A stretch of 64,000 nucleotides of DNA from Mauremys mutica (GCF_020497125.1 NC_059079.1:53827114-53891113); one strand, 5' to 3'. Positions 45,216 through 57,900 are shown, numbered from the stretch's first letter. A program made the numbers and translations. Notes: a model not told the origin generated them from the letters alone.

Positions 45216-45960
45216 ATTTCATAAACTTTGTTGACTGAAAATTCTGTGACAGGAAGGTGATCACTGCAGTTTATAAAAGTGATTGTATCCACTGTTTCTA
45301 AATCTATTCCTGTGAAAGTCTTTCAGACAAAAAACTGGTAACTGTCTAAACAACAACAGAGTTGATCAAATCCCAGTGTCGGCAATTTAATTGCCTGTTG
45401 TTTTAAATAACCAAACAGGTGAGTTATTCCTTTCCAGAGGACACTACTCATAAGAATTAAAATGTTATGTTCCTACTTTAATGCATCACTCTGTCTGTGC
45501 CACCTATTTTCACATAAAAATAAAAATTTAGTTCTCAGATATTACTGAACTAAATCCCTCTTCCCCACCCACACACCTAGAGAAAAGATGTTAATGTCAA
45601 ACAAAATTAACTCACCAGAGAAGAAACAATTAAATTGCTACCCTCACTGATGGACTGTAAAGAAATGAAAAACATTTGTATGGAGATGAAAGGAATGCGA
45701 GCAAGGGAGTATGTTATCCTCTTGAGGAATGTACATGCAGAGCCCATTATAATAGAGGAATAATGACATTTTTACAGTGCCTTTCATCTTCAAGCATTTC
45801 ACAAACTCTAAGCTGTGTTGTGACTGTTCTCACATTATGTATGAGAGAAGGCTCAGAGTCCCCTCACTCCCATTGCATACTTATGCATTTGGAGGCAGAA
45901 TTTAACAAGGGGAGCTTCGTTCCAGCACCTCACTCCGAAATGCAAGTTGTCTGGAAAGTG
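45216..45960. other. Unique sequence, no feature recognised
   Basis: No element ends or coding resemblance seen. Confidence 0.4.
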
Positions 45961-45964
45961 TAAT

Positions 45965-46067
45965 GTTAGGGACAGTCCCGATTTTTGGGTCTTTTTCTTA
46001 TATCGGCTCCTATTACCCCCCACCCCCTGTCCCAATTTTTCACACTTGCTGTCTGGTCACCCTATGT
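45965..46067 (+). mobile_element. Truncated copy of the GGTGACCAGA MITE
   Basis: Reads GGGACAGTCCCGATTTTTGG, TCTTTTTCTTATAT and TTTTTCACACTTGCTGTCTG plus GTCACCCTA, the same as the complete copy at 58876-58998. The left terminus is missing. Confidence 0.8.
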
Positions 46068-46311
46068 AAAGTTAATTTTGTCCATATATTTGGTATAAAA
46101 TTAAACAAATTTCACTTTCTGTAGCTCCACAATGGAAGTCTAGTAAATGGCCAAAAAAACAAAAACAACCCAACCTTGACGTATTTAAATATGTAACTGA
46201 CTCTGCATATACAGTATCTTGCCGATACAATTGAGACACTGACAACACAGCATGATTCTTGCCAATTGTTAAACCGTTTTGGACATCAAGAAACATAGGC
46301 TTACAAAGTGT

Positions 46312-46400
46312 CTGGGGATTGGTCCTGCTTTGAGCGGGGGTTTGGACTAGATGATCTCCTGAGGTCCCTTCCAACCCTGAGATTCTGTGATTCTGTGAAA
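46312..46400 (+). mobile_element. CR1 LINE 3' end
   Basis: A short copy of the CR1 3' UTR: ATTGGTCCTGCTTTGAGCGG, TTGGACTAGATGATCTCCTG and GAGATTCTGTGATTCTGTGA. No coding part remains. Confidence 0.93.
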
Positions 46401-46572
46401 TGGGCAATGTTTTGAACATTTACTCTTCTGGCATATGCTGTACCTAATAGGATCAGGGTTCGTTTTGCAATTCAAAGAAACTAATTGGTTTTTAATGAGT
46501 TTTTTATTTTATTGTTTATTTTTATTCTTTTTTATTTTGCAGATACATAATAAACATAACATTTTATGTTGG

Positions 46573-46790
46573 GGGTGTGGTTTAGTGATTAGAGCAGGGG
46601 ATTGGGTGTAAAAATTCACTAGGTTCTCTCTTCCCAGCTCTGGAAATAGCTGACTTGCCAAGTCACTTAACATGTGTGCCTCTACTTCAACATCCATAAA
46701 ATGAGACTGATAATATTTATTTAGCTCTCAGAAGGGATGCAGGGCTCATAAGCTCTTTTTATGGTATGTCAGGTGAAAGGCACTATAGGC
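46573..46790 (+). mobile_element. MIR SINE
   Basis: Follows the MIR order: a tRNA-like head (TTTAGTGATTAGAGCAGGGG), the core (CCAAGTCACTTAACATGTGT) and the tail (CATAAAATGAGACTGATAAT), ending with GGTGAAAGGCACTATA. Confidence 0.8.
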
Positions 46791-47013
46791 TCAATCCTAC
46801 AATGTACTGAGCATTCTGACCCAATCTAGCAAAGCACCTACATAGGCCCATTTATTTCACAGGAATTACTTGCACAGTAGTGTAATCATTTAGGTTAAGG
46901 GTTATCAGAATCTAGCCCAGGAGTAGTCCCCTTGACTTTACTGGGATAGTCATGTAAAATATGCAGGATTTGGCCCAGAACTTAAATAACAAAGCCTGTA
47001 CTACTGTCTAGGA

Positions 47014-47495
47014 CACTGGTGCCCAACTTTATTACATAGGAGAGGCACATAAATCTAAGTGTAACCCACATACCTCCAGGGTGTGGTTTTCTGTCCCATT
47101 GGAGAGAGAGATAAATGAGTCTGCTCTACAGACTTAGCTAAAAGCCAGTTGACTTTTAGCTCATGCAGTAGAGGCTCATGCACTAAGCTCCAGAGATCCC
47201 CAGTTTGATCCTGCCTGTCGATTACCAGGGTCTGTCAGCGTTACATAAGGACAACCTTGTGTGGGCCAAACAGATTTATATTTTAAGTTCAGTTCATTTC
47301 GTATGTATTTAGATAGATTGTTTCTATGTACAGTATTGTCTATTTACATACTTATGTAAACTAAAATGATGTAAACATGATGACAAAACACTAATGAATC
47401 GGCCATTAGTATATTGTGTTGAAGCAGGCCGCAGGCCTTATGAAATGCTCTGGTGGGCCGTGTATGGCCCTTGGGACATAGGTTGGGTACTCCTG
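47014..47495. mobile_element. hAT element with perfect 8-bp target duplication and a tRNA-like insert
   Basis: The 482-bp element has ends CACTGGTGCCCAAC and, inverted, CAGGAGTACCCAAC. It is flanked by exact copies of GTCTAGGA at 47006-47013 and 47496-47503. No transposase. In the middle, about 47150-47220, a tRNA-like segment has an A-box-like TAGCTCATGCAG and a B-box-like GTTTGATCC. Confidence 0.88.
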
Positions 47496-47503
47496 GTCTA
47501 GGA

Positions 47504-49544
47504 TAAGCTGGTGCTAGAAGAAATAATAGCACAAAAATCTATGTGATTTTTAGCCTTTTTCCTGAATAATGTACTCTTATGAAGGAGACTGTCTCCCTTC
47601 AATTTTTTTCCTACCACACTGAGTTTGGCTGTCACAGCCATCTGTTCTCAGTTCCTGTCAGTAATCCACTCTGCAGATAGTAGTCCTGCCAATCTGATTT
47701 ACAAAAAAAGATTTATACGATTTTCTTGTTTCTCACCATCTGTGTATTATCAGAAAGTAGTGGCACAAGATCTTACATCTCTCTATGTTTGGAACAAAAG
47801 AGGCATGCCTGATTGCTTTCAGATTGTAATTGGCTCATAGACTTTTAATATCTTAATTATATTCAACCTACAGAGCTGTCTTTAAGCACAAACAATACAC
47901 TGAGCTATCCATCGCAACAGAGTTATGACACATGGGAATACTGATAAAGACTGACTTTTACCTGGTCCCAGTCACATGACATGGATCAGTTACAGTAGTT
48001 CAGTACAGGTTCCACTGTGACAAACTCCTTTAATTCTCCAAAGATTTTCTCTTGCCAATCATGCCTGTGCCCAGAGGCAGTATTATCTTGTCCTGGAAAG
48101 TCCTCAAGGGCATGAAGGGGGGGGGGGTGTTTACAAGGAGACCCCATCCATTCCCCTGCCTTCACAGAGCCCTGCTGTAGACACTTCTGCTCAGGCTCAG
48201 CCTCACTGACAAAAGTGCCCAATAAATGCAGATTTCTAAACGTCTCTTTCTGTGGGATTTTTAAGGGGATATGATCTGATGCTTGGTATTTTAGCTAATA
48301 ATCATTAGCAGTATTCAACCTTATAAAATGTTTTTGAATATGTTCCGTATTTATTGCTTCATTCTTCTGTTAGATACAGTTGTACTGAAGAGCTCCATGA
48401 ATTTCATTAACGTTCTCCCTGGCCCCTTACAAATCCATGGTAGCTGTCAATCTCTAATCAGACTCCACCAAATATGTAATCCTAATAATGACTTGATTCC
48501 TTTTAAAAATAATCGGCACTAATGCTGCAAAGTAACATTACTGAAGCTGAATACATCATTTTGTGACTAAGACTATATAAGAGAAAGATAGATTTCTTAC
48601 ACACAATATAAAATCTTTTCCAGAAAAAAGTCACTAAACATTATAACATCTGCTTGTGTTAAAAAAATACATTTATCATGGCTCTAACCAATGCAAATGT
48701 CATCTATACATAAAATACCACTTTTCCTCTCCAGTTCAGATAATATTATTTCCCTACCACAAGCTCTTCTAGGATTAGTGATCATGGCAACATCAGCTTA
48801 TACAAAGGCAGCCTCGAGTGTCAAAATGTTAAGTGTCTGAGGTTTAAAATCCCATACCAAAAGAATATTAAACATACAAAGTGTCACTTTAATCTTAACA
48901 CAAATTAAAAGATAACTTTAACTTTACACTTTCTAAATGTTTTCAACCATCTTTTGTTTTAATGGAACATTGGCTACATATTTTAAAGTAATTGTTAATA
49001 TGTTTTAGCCATTTTAGATGCTCAAACATAAAATCTTTCCCTGACACCTTTTGTTCGTTCATTTAACAAACAGCATCCTCTATTTTTTCCTGTTACCAGT
49101 GTCGCAAGAATCAATGCAGCTATCTTTTGCTTAGTATCTTATGGTCCCAATCCTGCAGTTTTTAAATTTATATTTTTATTTACATTTTCCCCAGAAATAA
49201 AGGGATAAAAAATAACAAAAAACTAAAAGAATAGAAAGGGAAGGAAAGAAAGGAAGGAAGGGGGGCAGAGAGGGAAAAGGAGAGTAACATCTTTGTCTCC
49301 ATCCACTAGAAATTAATCAAAGATTTCTAAAAAGTCTTTTCAAATTTGTCTGAGGTCCCTTCCCACCAAAAACATTAACTACTCTAACTGCCAGGTCAGC
49401 CAAGTTTCTTTCTCTGGAGGAACTCTGCTCTCCCATGATCTAACCAGTGAGCACTGCTTGCCCCAAAGTGCAGCATCAATGTGTGAGAAAGGAATTTAAT
49501 TTTTTTAGCCAAATTAGCCTATATTTGTCTGATAGCTAATATTG
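47504..49544. other. Mostly unique A+T-rich sequence
   Basis: A G run lies at 48118-48127 and a purine-rich GGAA tract at about 49238-49285. No genes or element ends recognised. Confidence 0.4.
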
Positions 49545-49634
49545 TAGAAGCAGCAGCTCTGTGTAAGCTCAAAAGCTTGTCTCTTTCACTAACAGAAGTT
49601 GGTCCAATAAAAGATATTACCTCACCCACCCTGT
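49545..49634 (+). mobile_element. Hammerhead-core repeat relative, second subfamily
   Basis: AGCTCTGTGTAAGCTCAAAA can form a hairpin (AGCTC / AAGCTC spacing), followed by GCTTGTCTCTTTCAC and AACAGAAGTTGGTCCAATAA and ATTACCTCACCCACC. It shares the second half with 22964-23043. The CTGAAGA block is decayed. Confidence 0.6.
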
Positions 49635-50354
49635 CCCACACAATATTAGAGAGACATTTTACAAACAAAATGGTAAGAGGCTGGTGTGGCATTCCAGCCA
49701 ATGGGAGGGGATGGACCAACTCCCATTCCATCTGCGGCCCAGGAGGGGTCTGCTTTGCTATGTCCTGGAGCCACCAGGTTGCCTGGCTAAAGACAAAGTC
49801 TATATGATAATGCTGCTAGGTCGGGTCAATCTTGCATTCTGATGTATGTGAACAAACCCTTCAAAGGCTCTCCACAGGGCGGCAGGTGCAGGGGTCGCCT
49901 GCGTGTATCGGATCATGTGCTGCTGCAGCTTCACTACTCCCAGGAACTAAGCTAGCTAAATTTAAACTGAGCTCAGACTGGTTCAGCACAGGTTAGCCCT
50001 GTGCGTAATTTCCCAGGGTTCAGGGTGGACTTGTACAACCCCCCTGCTGAAGAACCCGCTATTGTGGCTTTACTGCTCCAGGAACATCTAGTCGAGCCAC
50101 AAGCACTCCTTGTAATTGTAGTCTAGACTTACCATGAGGGAAAAGACAGGGACTTAGCCAAAGTTTCTGTATGAGGGGGTTATCCATGTGCAGTTTGACC
50201 CCCTCTGTTCAAGTAATCAGAATTTGTGTACATTTTGTAAATAAATAACACTAAGAAATTACATGACGTGGCATCACTTATTTCTCTTGCAATTGGAACT
50301 GACCTGCAAGGCCCTGGAAGCTTTCTCCATTTGAGAAAAGGGGCAACAAACAGT
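49635..50354. other. Unique sequence, no feature recognised
   Basis: No element ends or coding resemblance seen. Confidence 0.4.
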
Positions 50355-50680
50355 ATGATTATTATTCCCATTTTAGAGAAGAGAAAACTTAGGCATTCAG
50401 ACTTTAAAGGGCCTGATTTTCAAAAGTATTTGGGCACCTAAAGATGCTGATAAATGCCTAGTGGGCTTTTTACAAGTCCTACATTCCATGGGACTTAGGC
50501 ACCTAACCGGCTTAGCCACTTTTGAAAAATCCCACTAGGTACTTACTACATCATTAGGTGCCAAAATACCTTTGGAAATTTGGCTCTAAAGGACTTGCCC
50601 ATAGACAAATCAATAATAGAACCCAGGAGTACTGAGTCTCAGGCCCTTGCTGAAATCACTAGACACACCACCTCCCTTTG
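50355..50680 (-). mobile_element. MIR SINE with a nested foldback MITE
   Basis: The outer parts are MIR in reverse (ATTCCCATTTTAGAGAAGAG at the left, GGACTTGCCCATAGACAAAT and AGAACCCAGGAGTACTGAGT at the right). Nested at about 50410-50588 is a foldback with ends GGCCTGATTTTCAAAAGTAT and GGCACC-type inner blocks mirrored by GGTGCCAAAATACCTTTGGA. TAAAG occurs on both sides of the nested element. Confidence 0.7.
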
Positions 50681-52004
50681 TCAAGCTTATGCAGCCAGTC
50701 TGGAAAGATGAATGACATTTGATTGCATGAAAATGTCTAGCAGAACATGATTAAAAATCTTTGAAAGTTAGAATGTCACATTACCTACCCTATCCTATTT
50801 TTTCCCCTTGAAACACAGTGTGGAATGCAAGGATATGTGCTGTAACCATTTTTCCTGGAATAAAATGAAAATATTTTCACTTTAAAACAGTATACATCAT
50901 CTTAAAAATTTCAAATGAATTTATTTTTATCCTTTCAGGATGTCTTTTTCCATGGTGGTTTAAATCTTCCTGTGAGTCAGTGTTTACTTCCTTTATTTAA
51001 AAAGAGAGAGATTCCCATTTTAAATGCTGTGTCCTGTATTCCTGCATCCTCTCCTCCCCCAAACCCTGGATGGAAATTTTTACCATGTTGAAAAAAAGGG
51101 TGTATAATGTTGGGGTAGGAGACCTCACTTAATTTAACTCAGACCTCCTAACAGACCAAAATATTTGTTTACAATTTGTAAGGCTTCCAGTTTTACAGGA
51201 AAAAAACAAAACAAAACAAAACCGGTTGCTAAGCAGCACTGCTTTTAAAAGGCAGGCATGGGGTCTGATCCTGTAAAGACTTACACGTGTGATTATTTGC
51301 AGTATTGGACCCATGGGCCAAACAAACTATAAAGAGCGAGAGAGAGAGAGGGGTGGCTATCTAATCTATCTATATAGAGAGAAAGAGAGAGAGATTCTGT
51401 ATGTGTGAACTTCCATCCATGTGTGTGCGCATAGGTAGACTCGCCCCATAAGTTTGGCTGAAAGCCCAGAGTCTGTCATGCTAACTTAAATGAATAATTA
51501 CACAATTTGATGACTGTATGAATCAGATCCACTGATCCTTCCTTTAGAACAAACCATCATTAAAAAATTGTATCAGTTTCTTCTAGCATTCTCACTAGCT
51601 TTCTGTCAGACTTCAAATGTAGAAGAGAAAAGCTTTGAATTAAATTTTATAGGGAGATTTTTCATGTATGCGGGTGCCTCAGCCTTTGTGTCTTCATGTG
51701 TCTGTCACAACTCTTTACTAAATATTGCTCGTTCATTGAAGTTTATGTAAGTGTGTGAAATGCATGAATCTGTAATAGGATTTGGAGGTTTGAGTCATTA
51801 AAAGATTCAAAATTAGTTGCATGCTGTTTTGCACTTGAATTTGAACATGACAGCCAAAAGTATCCATACTGTTTCCACAAATCATAAAGCAGAATGAAAG
51901 CCTTTCGGACAATGAGTACAAATATATGTGCTAATTTTAATTATCCAGGTCCTATGATTATGCAAATCTAAATTGAACCAATGGAAACACCTTTCCCATA
52001 CAAT
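50681..52004. other. Mostly unique sequence with a GA microsatellite
   Basis: GA-rich tracts at about 51336-51394. Nothing else recognised. Confidence 0.4.
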
Positions 52005-52790
52005 ACCTAGCACTTATAAAGTTTTTAATCTTCAAAGTGCTTTATAAACCTTTACTAATTAATCCTCACAATGCCCTTTTGAGGTAGATTAGTACATGTA
52101 TGCCCAATTTGCATGTGGGAAGCCATGCAAGCAGGGCCGGTGCAAGGATGTTTCGTGCCCTAGGCGAAACTTCCACCTTGTGCCCTCCCCATTCCCAAGC
52201 CCCCGCCCTGAGCCCCCCCCACGGTAGCTCCCCCCCTCCGCCCTGAGGCACCCCCCTGCAGTAGCTCCCCCCCTCCGCCCTGAGGTGCCCCCCTTTCGGC
52301 AGCTCCCCACCCCCCTCCACCCTGAGGCACCTCCCCACACCCAAGCTCCGCCTCCACCCCGAGCACACCATCGCCACTTCACTTCTCCCGCCTCCCAGGC
52401 TTGCAGCGCCAATCATCTTAGGTGCCGCAAGCCTGGGAGGCCGGAGAAGTGAAGCAGCCACAGCGTGCTCGGGGAGGAGGCGGGGCAGAGATGAGCTGAG
52501 GCGGGGAGTTCCTCTGCGTGCCGCCCCCGCCCCCTTACTTGCTGCAGGCGGCCCTCCCCACGCCCCCCTGCCCCAGCTCCCTCCGCCTAAATGCCGGCGG
52601 CGACCGGGGCAGCCAAAGAGCTGGCCGCCACGGTCGCTGCAGAAGAAAATGCCGCCCCCCAAATCCTAGCACCCTAGGCAACCGCCTAGGTCGCCTAATA
52701 GGTTGCACCGGCCCTGCATGCAAGGCAGTATAGTGACTTTCCTGCAGCCACAGAGTTAGCTCTATGAGAAGAAGTCAGAAGTTCTTGGCT
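52005..52790 (-). mobile_element. MIR SINE interrupted by a hAT element
   Basis: 52005-52131 (CAAAGTGCTTTATAAACC, AATCCTCACAATGCCC) and 52717-52790 (ATAGTGACTTTCCTGCAGCC plus ACAGAGTTAGCTC) are the two parts of a reverse-oriented MIR. Confidence 0.7.
52132..52716. mobile_element. hAT element, 585 bp, G+C-rich, perfect 8-bp target duplication
   Basis: The ends are CAGGGCCGGTGCAA and its complement TTGCACCGGCCCTG, flanked by CATGCAAG at 52124-52131 and 52717-52724. Just inside, GCCCTAGGCGAAAC and CACCCTAGGCAACCGCCTAG form further inverted blocks. 52195-52345 holds about three or four tandem units of ~37-45 bases (CTCCGCCCTGAGGC motif). All open frames in it, on both strands, are G/C-rich artefacts. 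Confidence 0.92.
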
Positions 52791-52809
52791 CTCAAAAGGA
52801 AGAATAGCC

Positions 52810-53010
52810 TTGGAGTTGAGGCTCTGGACTGTAACTAAGGAGATGGATTAATTTCCCAGCTCTGCCACAGACTTCTTGTGTGCCATAGGCAAATCACAAT
52901 TATTCGGAGTCTCAACCTCCTCATATGTAAAATGTACCACTTTAATCCATGAATCCATAAATACTTGGAGACACTCAGACAATATGGTGATGATGCACCA
53001 TAAAAGTACA
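52810..53010 (+). mobile_element. MIR SINE
   Basis: Head GTTGAGGCTCTGGACTG, then TTTCCCAGCTCTGCCACAGA, then GGCAAATCACAATTATTCGG and CCTCATATGTAAAATGTACC, the MIR order in forward orientation. Confidence 0.75.
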
Positions 53011-56000
53011 TAGCTAGCCACAGGAATTTATGTAGAACATAATTCAGTCAATATTATTAGCTATCAGGGATTCTGACATGTTTAAGTGTAATTTCTGAAC
53101 ATTTAACTACACAAATACAAAAGGACACCATAACATTTAATATCATACCTCTGACTGAATGTCTTTCACTGTTATTGTTATAACTAACAACACAGATTAC
53201 TATAACTGAAAGATTAAAGGGGGCGGGGGAATCTCTACAGAATTTAGGTAGCCAGCTAAATCTGCTTTGTGGCTAATTTGCACCGGTGCATAGGTGCCAC
53301 AATGTGGGCTAGAATCTGAGCCCAGTAGTTTCAGACCAGAGTAGAGCAAAGATCATACTGATGCTATTCCTTCACTAACTGCACCACTTCCATCACTTTC
53401 TCTAATAGGCTCCTTAGTTCAAATTCTGTTTTCAGTTTCACAGCAGCTATGAATTCCATTGAAGTTAACATGCAGTTCATCTTAGGGGGCCTTTGTGCAT
53501 TCCCACTGGTGGGATAAGGTGCCCCTGGTATCAAGTTGTGGAACTGCCTTGAAAATCACAGTTTGATGAGCTGTGTATGAGATTTCACACAGGGTGGTAT
53601 CATTACTCTGTTCTTTATAAGAAAGCACACCCCTAACTGCCTCAGGTCCTTCATCACCATTGCAGAGATTGAACAGAAGTTACCTCTTCCACCCTCAAGC
53701 TAGACTTTTTCCTTCTACTAGCTTAGTATTTTCCTGCAAATAGTTTAGAGTGGTAAACCTTCTTTTTGTCCAGGATCCTTTGGTACTTCACCAGGACCAT
53801 GTCAGTAACTGTCATTCTTCAAGAGTCACTCCTGTGTATTCACACTACCTGCCCACCTTCCCCTCTGCTTCAGAGCGTCTAGCCTAGACTTCTTTTCCTG
53901 AGATTTCCACACCGTTGCTACCACTAGTTCCACTTGTGTTAGTAATGGTGAGAACATGAAGTAAACTAGCCACCAGTATTTTAACAACTTTGTTGCCTAA
54001 CTCCGCTCAGCATGTTTGTTACAACATCACCTGCCAGTCAGAATTAATCATTCCACCATTGCTAGCATCCATAGGAGGTGCACCAGAGGAATATTGTAAT
54101 GGGGAAAACAAGTCTAGACAAGGCAAGCGGGTCAAATGCAGCCCTGGTGTAACTCTACTGAAGTCAATGATGTTACACCAACATTAATTTAACCTAGCAG
54201 TCTTTAACTTACCTCCAGAATGATAGAATTCCTAATTAGTGCTATCAAGAACAAACTACAGCTCACCATGAAGACTTGACAATGAGTCACTTTTAATGCC
54301 TCCATTTGGCCTACCCTAATATTTTTTCTTTGTTCAGCAATCAAAGTGTAGGTTTTGGAATTTAAAACAATTTGACACATCCTTCTTGAGTCTGGAAAAC
54401 TCAACCGAGCCAATTGCAGTTTCCTGGGCAAACCTTCTATTTCTGTTTTTCTCTCATTAGTGTTTAACAGGAAAAATACTTTAACTTTCCACTGGCTCTT
54501 TTAAAATATATATTTTAAAGAGAGAGAACTTGTGTGCTTGACTCATGAGGCTGGAAAAAGCTGTAACCTTTGTGATGACTATGGGCTATATTTATTCCTG
54601 ATAAAACTCCATCAAAGTCAATGCAGTTACTTCAGGGATGGATTTGGACCAAGATGTTAATTCTTCAGGAAAGCAATGCAAGCTATGCCATCTAAGTTTT
54701 AAAAATATAATAATTCAGCCTGTCTCCAAATAACTTGCTTTGTCATTTCAAAAGAGAACAATAAAGTGAGATGTGGATGGGGTGGAGCTGGTCGCTTAGT
54801 AATTGGATATGGTGCCTTCCATGTCTAGTTAGGTTCTAAGTTAGTCCTAACAGTCACTTCTTCATGATTGCTATTAGTGAACTATGTGAAATGAGTAGGT
54901 CCCCTCCGTAGAGCAGTTTCCATATCACAAACTTACACCATGGCAAATTGTTGGTATCTTCATTTGAGAGGTAAAGGACTAAATGGCATTAGAGAGAGAA
55001 TGCACCCCTCGCAGTCCTAATAGTGGTTCCTCAGTCAGAGTTCAGGCCCGTTGATGAGGTAGTATGACAAAACTTGCACTGCAGTTACCTATCTCGTGGA
55101 CTTCAGTCTCCAAAGTTCTTCGTATGCCGCCTCTCAGGAGCACCAGTAATTTCTGCTCTTTTAAAGAGCTAGAAAAACCAATATATTAATGATAGTCTTT
55201 TCCAGGAAACAACGACCAGTTTATATCTATGGTGCTTCAGATTGTGAAACAGGTGCTTTTCTGAAATTGCAGAGGGAATTGAGTGGCCAGAATGTAAATA
55301 CCTGCACTAGAATTTAGGCAGGAGACTCTTGGAAAAGAGTGTCACAGAATCTTTACTGACGAGCAGAGGTGCTGGTCATTAAAAGCTAATGTGTCTTAGA
55401 CCCACCAATATGACCACAGAAATCACCCACGTTGTAGACAGTGTGTTCTGTGCATGATGAACTACAAAGTTCATTACCACTTCTGGGTAACTGAAGTTGC
55501 TCCAGGCCCTGGAAACTGGAGTATACCTGGCTACCACTGGAGTCTCTTGACCCTACAGCACATAGACTACAGGAGGCAGCAAACAGGGCAAGCAGAGAGC
55601 TAAGAATACAGGCTTCTGCAGCTGTGTTTCCAACTGGTCAAACTACTTCCTCCTCTCCCCTTCCACTCCCCAGATCTGGCTTTCAGATCTTCCTTGTCAT
55701 CATTCATAAGTAGAAAGGACATTACACAGAATTACCAGAAATGTTCAGGCATTAACAACTGTGGGTTACTATCTTCACTATCAAAGAAGCCAGCAGTTTA
55801 TTGCCTTGTCAACAGACATAAAAGCAGTCTGTGAGAATTACCATAGAGACATTTTAGAAAACAGCCTATAAATGACCAAGCAAAAACATTCCCATGAACA
55901 TGGAATGAACTAAGGGGAATCTGCGGGAGACAGAGGGCACAGTGTGGTTCCCTGCCTACTTACCTCGGGTGGATCCCAGTCCCAAGAAGCACCTTCTATA

Positions 56001-56227
56001 GGGCCCCATGAAAGGAAAAGAAAAATAGTACTGCACAGACTGCTAACCTCCTTCAGTGCAGGGCTTAGGGGTCCCATGGGACAGAGATCCCACCCACCCA
56101 CAGCTCTCCGGGCATGACCGGCCCTCTGAGATTTGAACAGTACACCAGGATTAACAGCAGTACACATGCAAAAGTCTCAAGTGGTCTTTAATGACCATGG
56201 GCTGTCAGAGTCTCTATTTTATTGTAG
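53011..56227. other. Mostly unique sequence
   Basis: 54120-54190 and 54590-54655 have CAATGG-core foldback phrases (CTGAAGTCAATGATG, CAAAGTCAATGCAG). No genes or other element ends recognised in 3.2 kb. Confidence 0.4.
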
Positions 56228-56400
56228 AAAGAATGGTTTTGTGGTGATGCAAGCTCTGGGAATCAGGAGACTTCGGTTCTACCAGTATTACCAGCTCTTC
56301 CACTGACTTCCTGTGGGATCTTGTGCAAGTCACTTAACCTTTATACAACTGGGCTACTCATTTGTAAAACAAACAAAATAGGGATAATACACAGTGTCCT
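56228..56400 (+). mobile_element. MIR SINE
   Basis: Contains CTCTGGGAATCAGGAGACTT, CCAGCTCTTCCACTGACTTC, GTGCAAGTCACTTAACC and AATAGGGATAATA in the forward MIR order. Confidence 0.8.
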
Positions 56401-56939
56401 CTAATGTAGGCTGGATCTTTGGTTCAAAACTGATTTTTCTTCTTCTTCAACACCACTAGCACAAACCCTCCCAAACCCCAGACTGATTATAGCAGCCATC
56501 ACTACTCTGAGGGAGGGGGAGGGGGGAGCTATACTAATGAAAATTACTTTCCCAAAATTTCAAATAATGATACCCTTTTAAAAGACCCTTTGTGAGAAAT
56601 CCTGCCACCACTGAAGTCAAAGTTATTTTTCTTAAACATTGTGATGTGTTACCGTAGGATTCACAGCAATGACATTGTTATAATAAATCTGTGTATGGTG
56701 TGTCATACAGAAATAATACATTAGGAGCTTTTAAGATTTAGTAGTTGCCACTGATCAAGAAATAATATATCCTACATGTTTTATATTTATTTCTACAAAG
56801 GGGCATGAATTTTATTTTTCACTGTGCTATAACAGTAGAAGTGGGATGTTTTTACCATCTACAGTCAGGGGAAAGGTTGCTACCCTACCACCTCTGGACA
56901 CGTTCATCTAACTCATCCCTGTGCATATCTGAAAAAAGC
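56401..56939. other. Unique sequence, no feature recognised
   Basis: No element ends or coding resemblance seen. Confidence 0.4.
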
Positions 56940-57401
56940 TTGCTAAGAGGCTTTCACCCCCTTATCCAACCCCCCTGCTCCCTGTCCCCTGACTCCCCTC
57001 CTTACCCCTATTCACATCCCCGCCCCGAGAGGCCCCCTGGGACTCCCACTCCCAACCGTCCCTGTTCCCCATCCCCTGACCGCCCCCCCAGAACCTCCAC
57101 CCCATCCAACTGCCCCCTCCTCCCTGACTGCCCCCCCAAGACCCCCTGCTCCCTTACCCAACCCCCCCCCGCTCCTCACCCCCTTACCAGCAGCAGCAGC
57201 TCGCAGCCGCAACACCCAGCCAGAGCCAGCCATGCTGCCCAGCAGGAGCAGTGGGCCAGAGTGTGGCCCACATGGCAGTGTGGCTGTGGGGACAGCGAGA
57301 GAGGGGCCGGGGACTAGGCTCCCTGGCTGGGAGCTTAGGAGCCAGGCAGGACGGTCCCGCGGACCTGATGTGGCCCGCGGGCCGTAGTTTGCCCACGTCT
57401 G
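56940..57401. mobile_element. hAT element, right part, C-rich
   Basis: The right end GGCCGTAGTTTGCCCACGTCTG looks like a hAT terminus (inverted: CAGACGTGGGCAAACTACGG). The interior is a C-rich CCCCTGAC-type low-complexity stretch. No matching left terminus was found, so it is probably truncated. The long open frames on both strands are composition artefacts. Confidence 0.5.
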
Positions 57402-57900
57402 ATGTAGTCTAATGTAGTGTAATGGGTCCACTCACTGCTAGGGGGCCTCCTCTTGGCAGCTCTTTCCAGGTCTAATGCCCCCTTCTGCCACCTATTTGAA
57501 CATCCTGCTGCCTCTCTCTCTCTCTCTCTCTGCAACTCAGGGTGCTCTCTCTTAATGGTTTGGCCTTCCAGTTTGGTCACTATAGTCCTTCCCTTCCAGG
57601 GTACCAAAGTCCCACTGTTCAACTGTGCAAGGCAGTCTTCTGCTACACTGCCAGGTTTACTCTACTTCCCTAGTGGCTAGAAGGGGAACCCAGGCCCATC
57701 CCCTAGTCCAAGTTCCATCCCAGGGATCCTACAACCAGCAGCCAAGGTCTGCACTGTCCTAAATCTGGTTATTGTTTCTCTGGGCTGCTCCTACGTTGCC
57801 TCTATCAGACTCTTTCTCCACTCTCCTCTGGGTACACTCTTCCCTCAGAGCCAGGATCCAGGGTTTCTATTCTCCCCCTGGTTTCCGCCTTTACCTCTCT
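57402..57900. other. C+T-rich sequence, possibly old LTR
   Basis: A (TC)n tract lies at about 57512-57531. General composition resembles reverse-oriented LTR sequence, but no termini or target duplication were found. Confidence 0.3.

Noticed and set aside
52066..52662. A 198-codon Gly/Arg-rich open frame on the minus strand
   Set aside because: It lies almost wholly inside a hAT element with defined ends and reflects G+C-rich tandem units, not a gene.
56805..57317. A 170-codon Pro/Ser-rich open frame
   Set aside because: Low-complexity C-rich sequence inside a hAT fragment, with an equally long artefact on the other strand.
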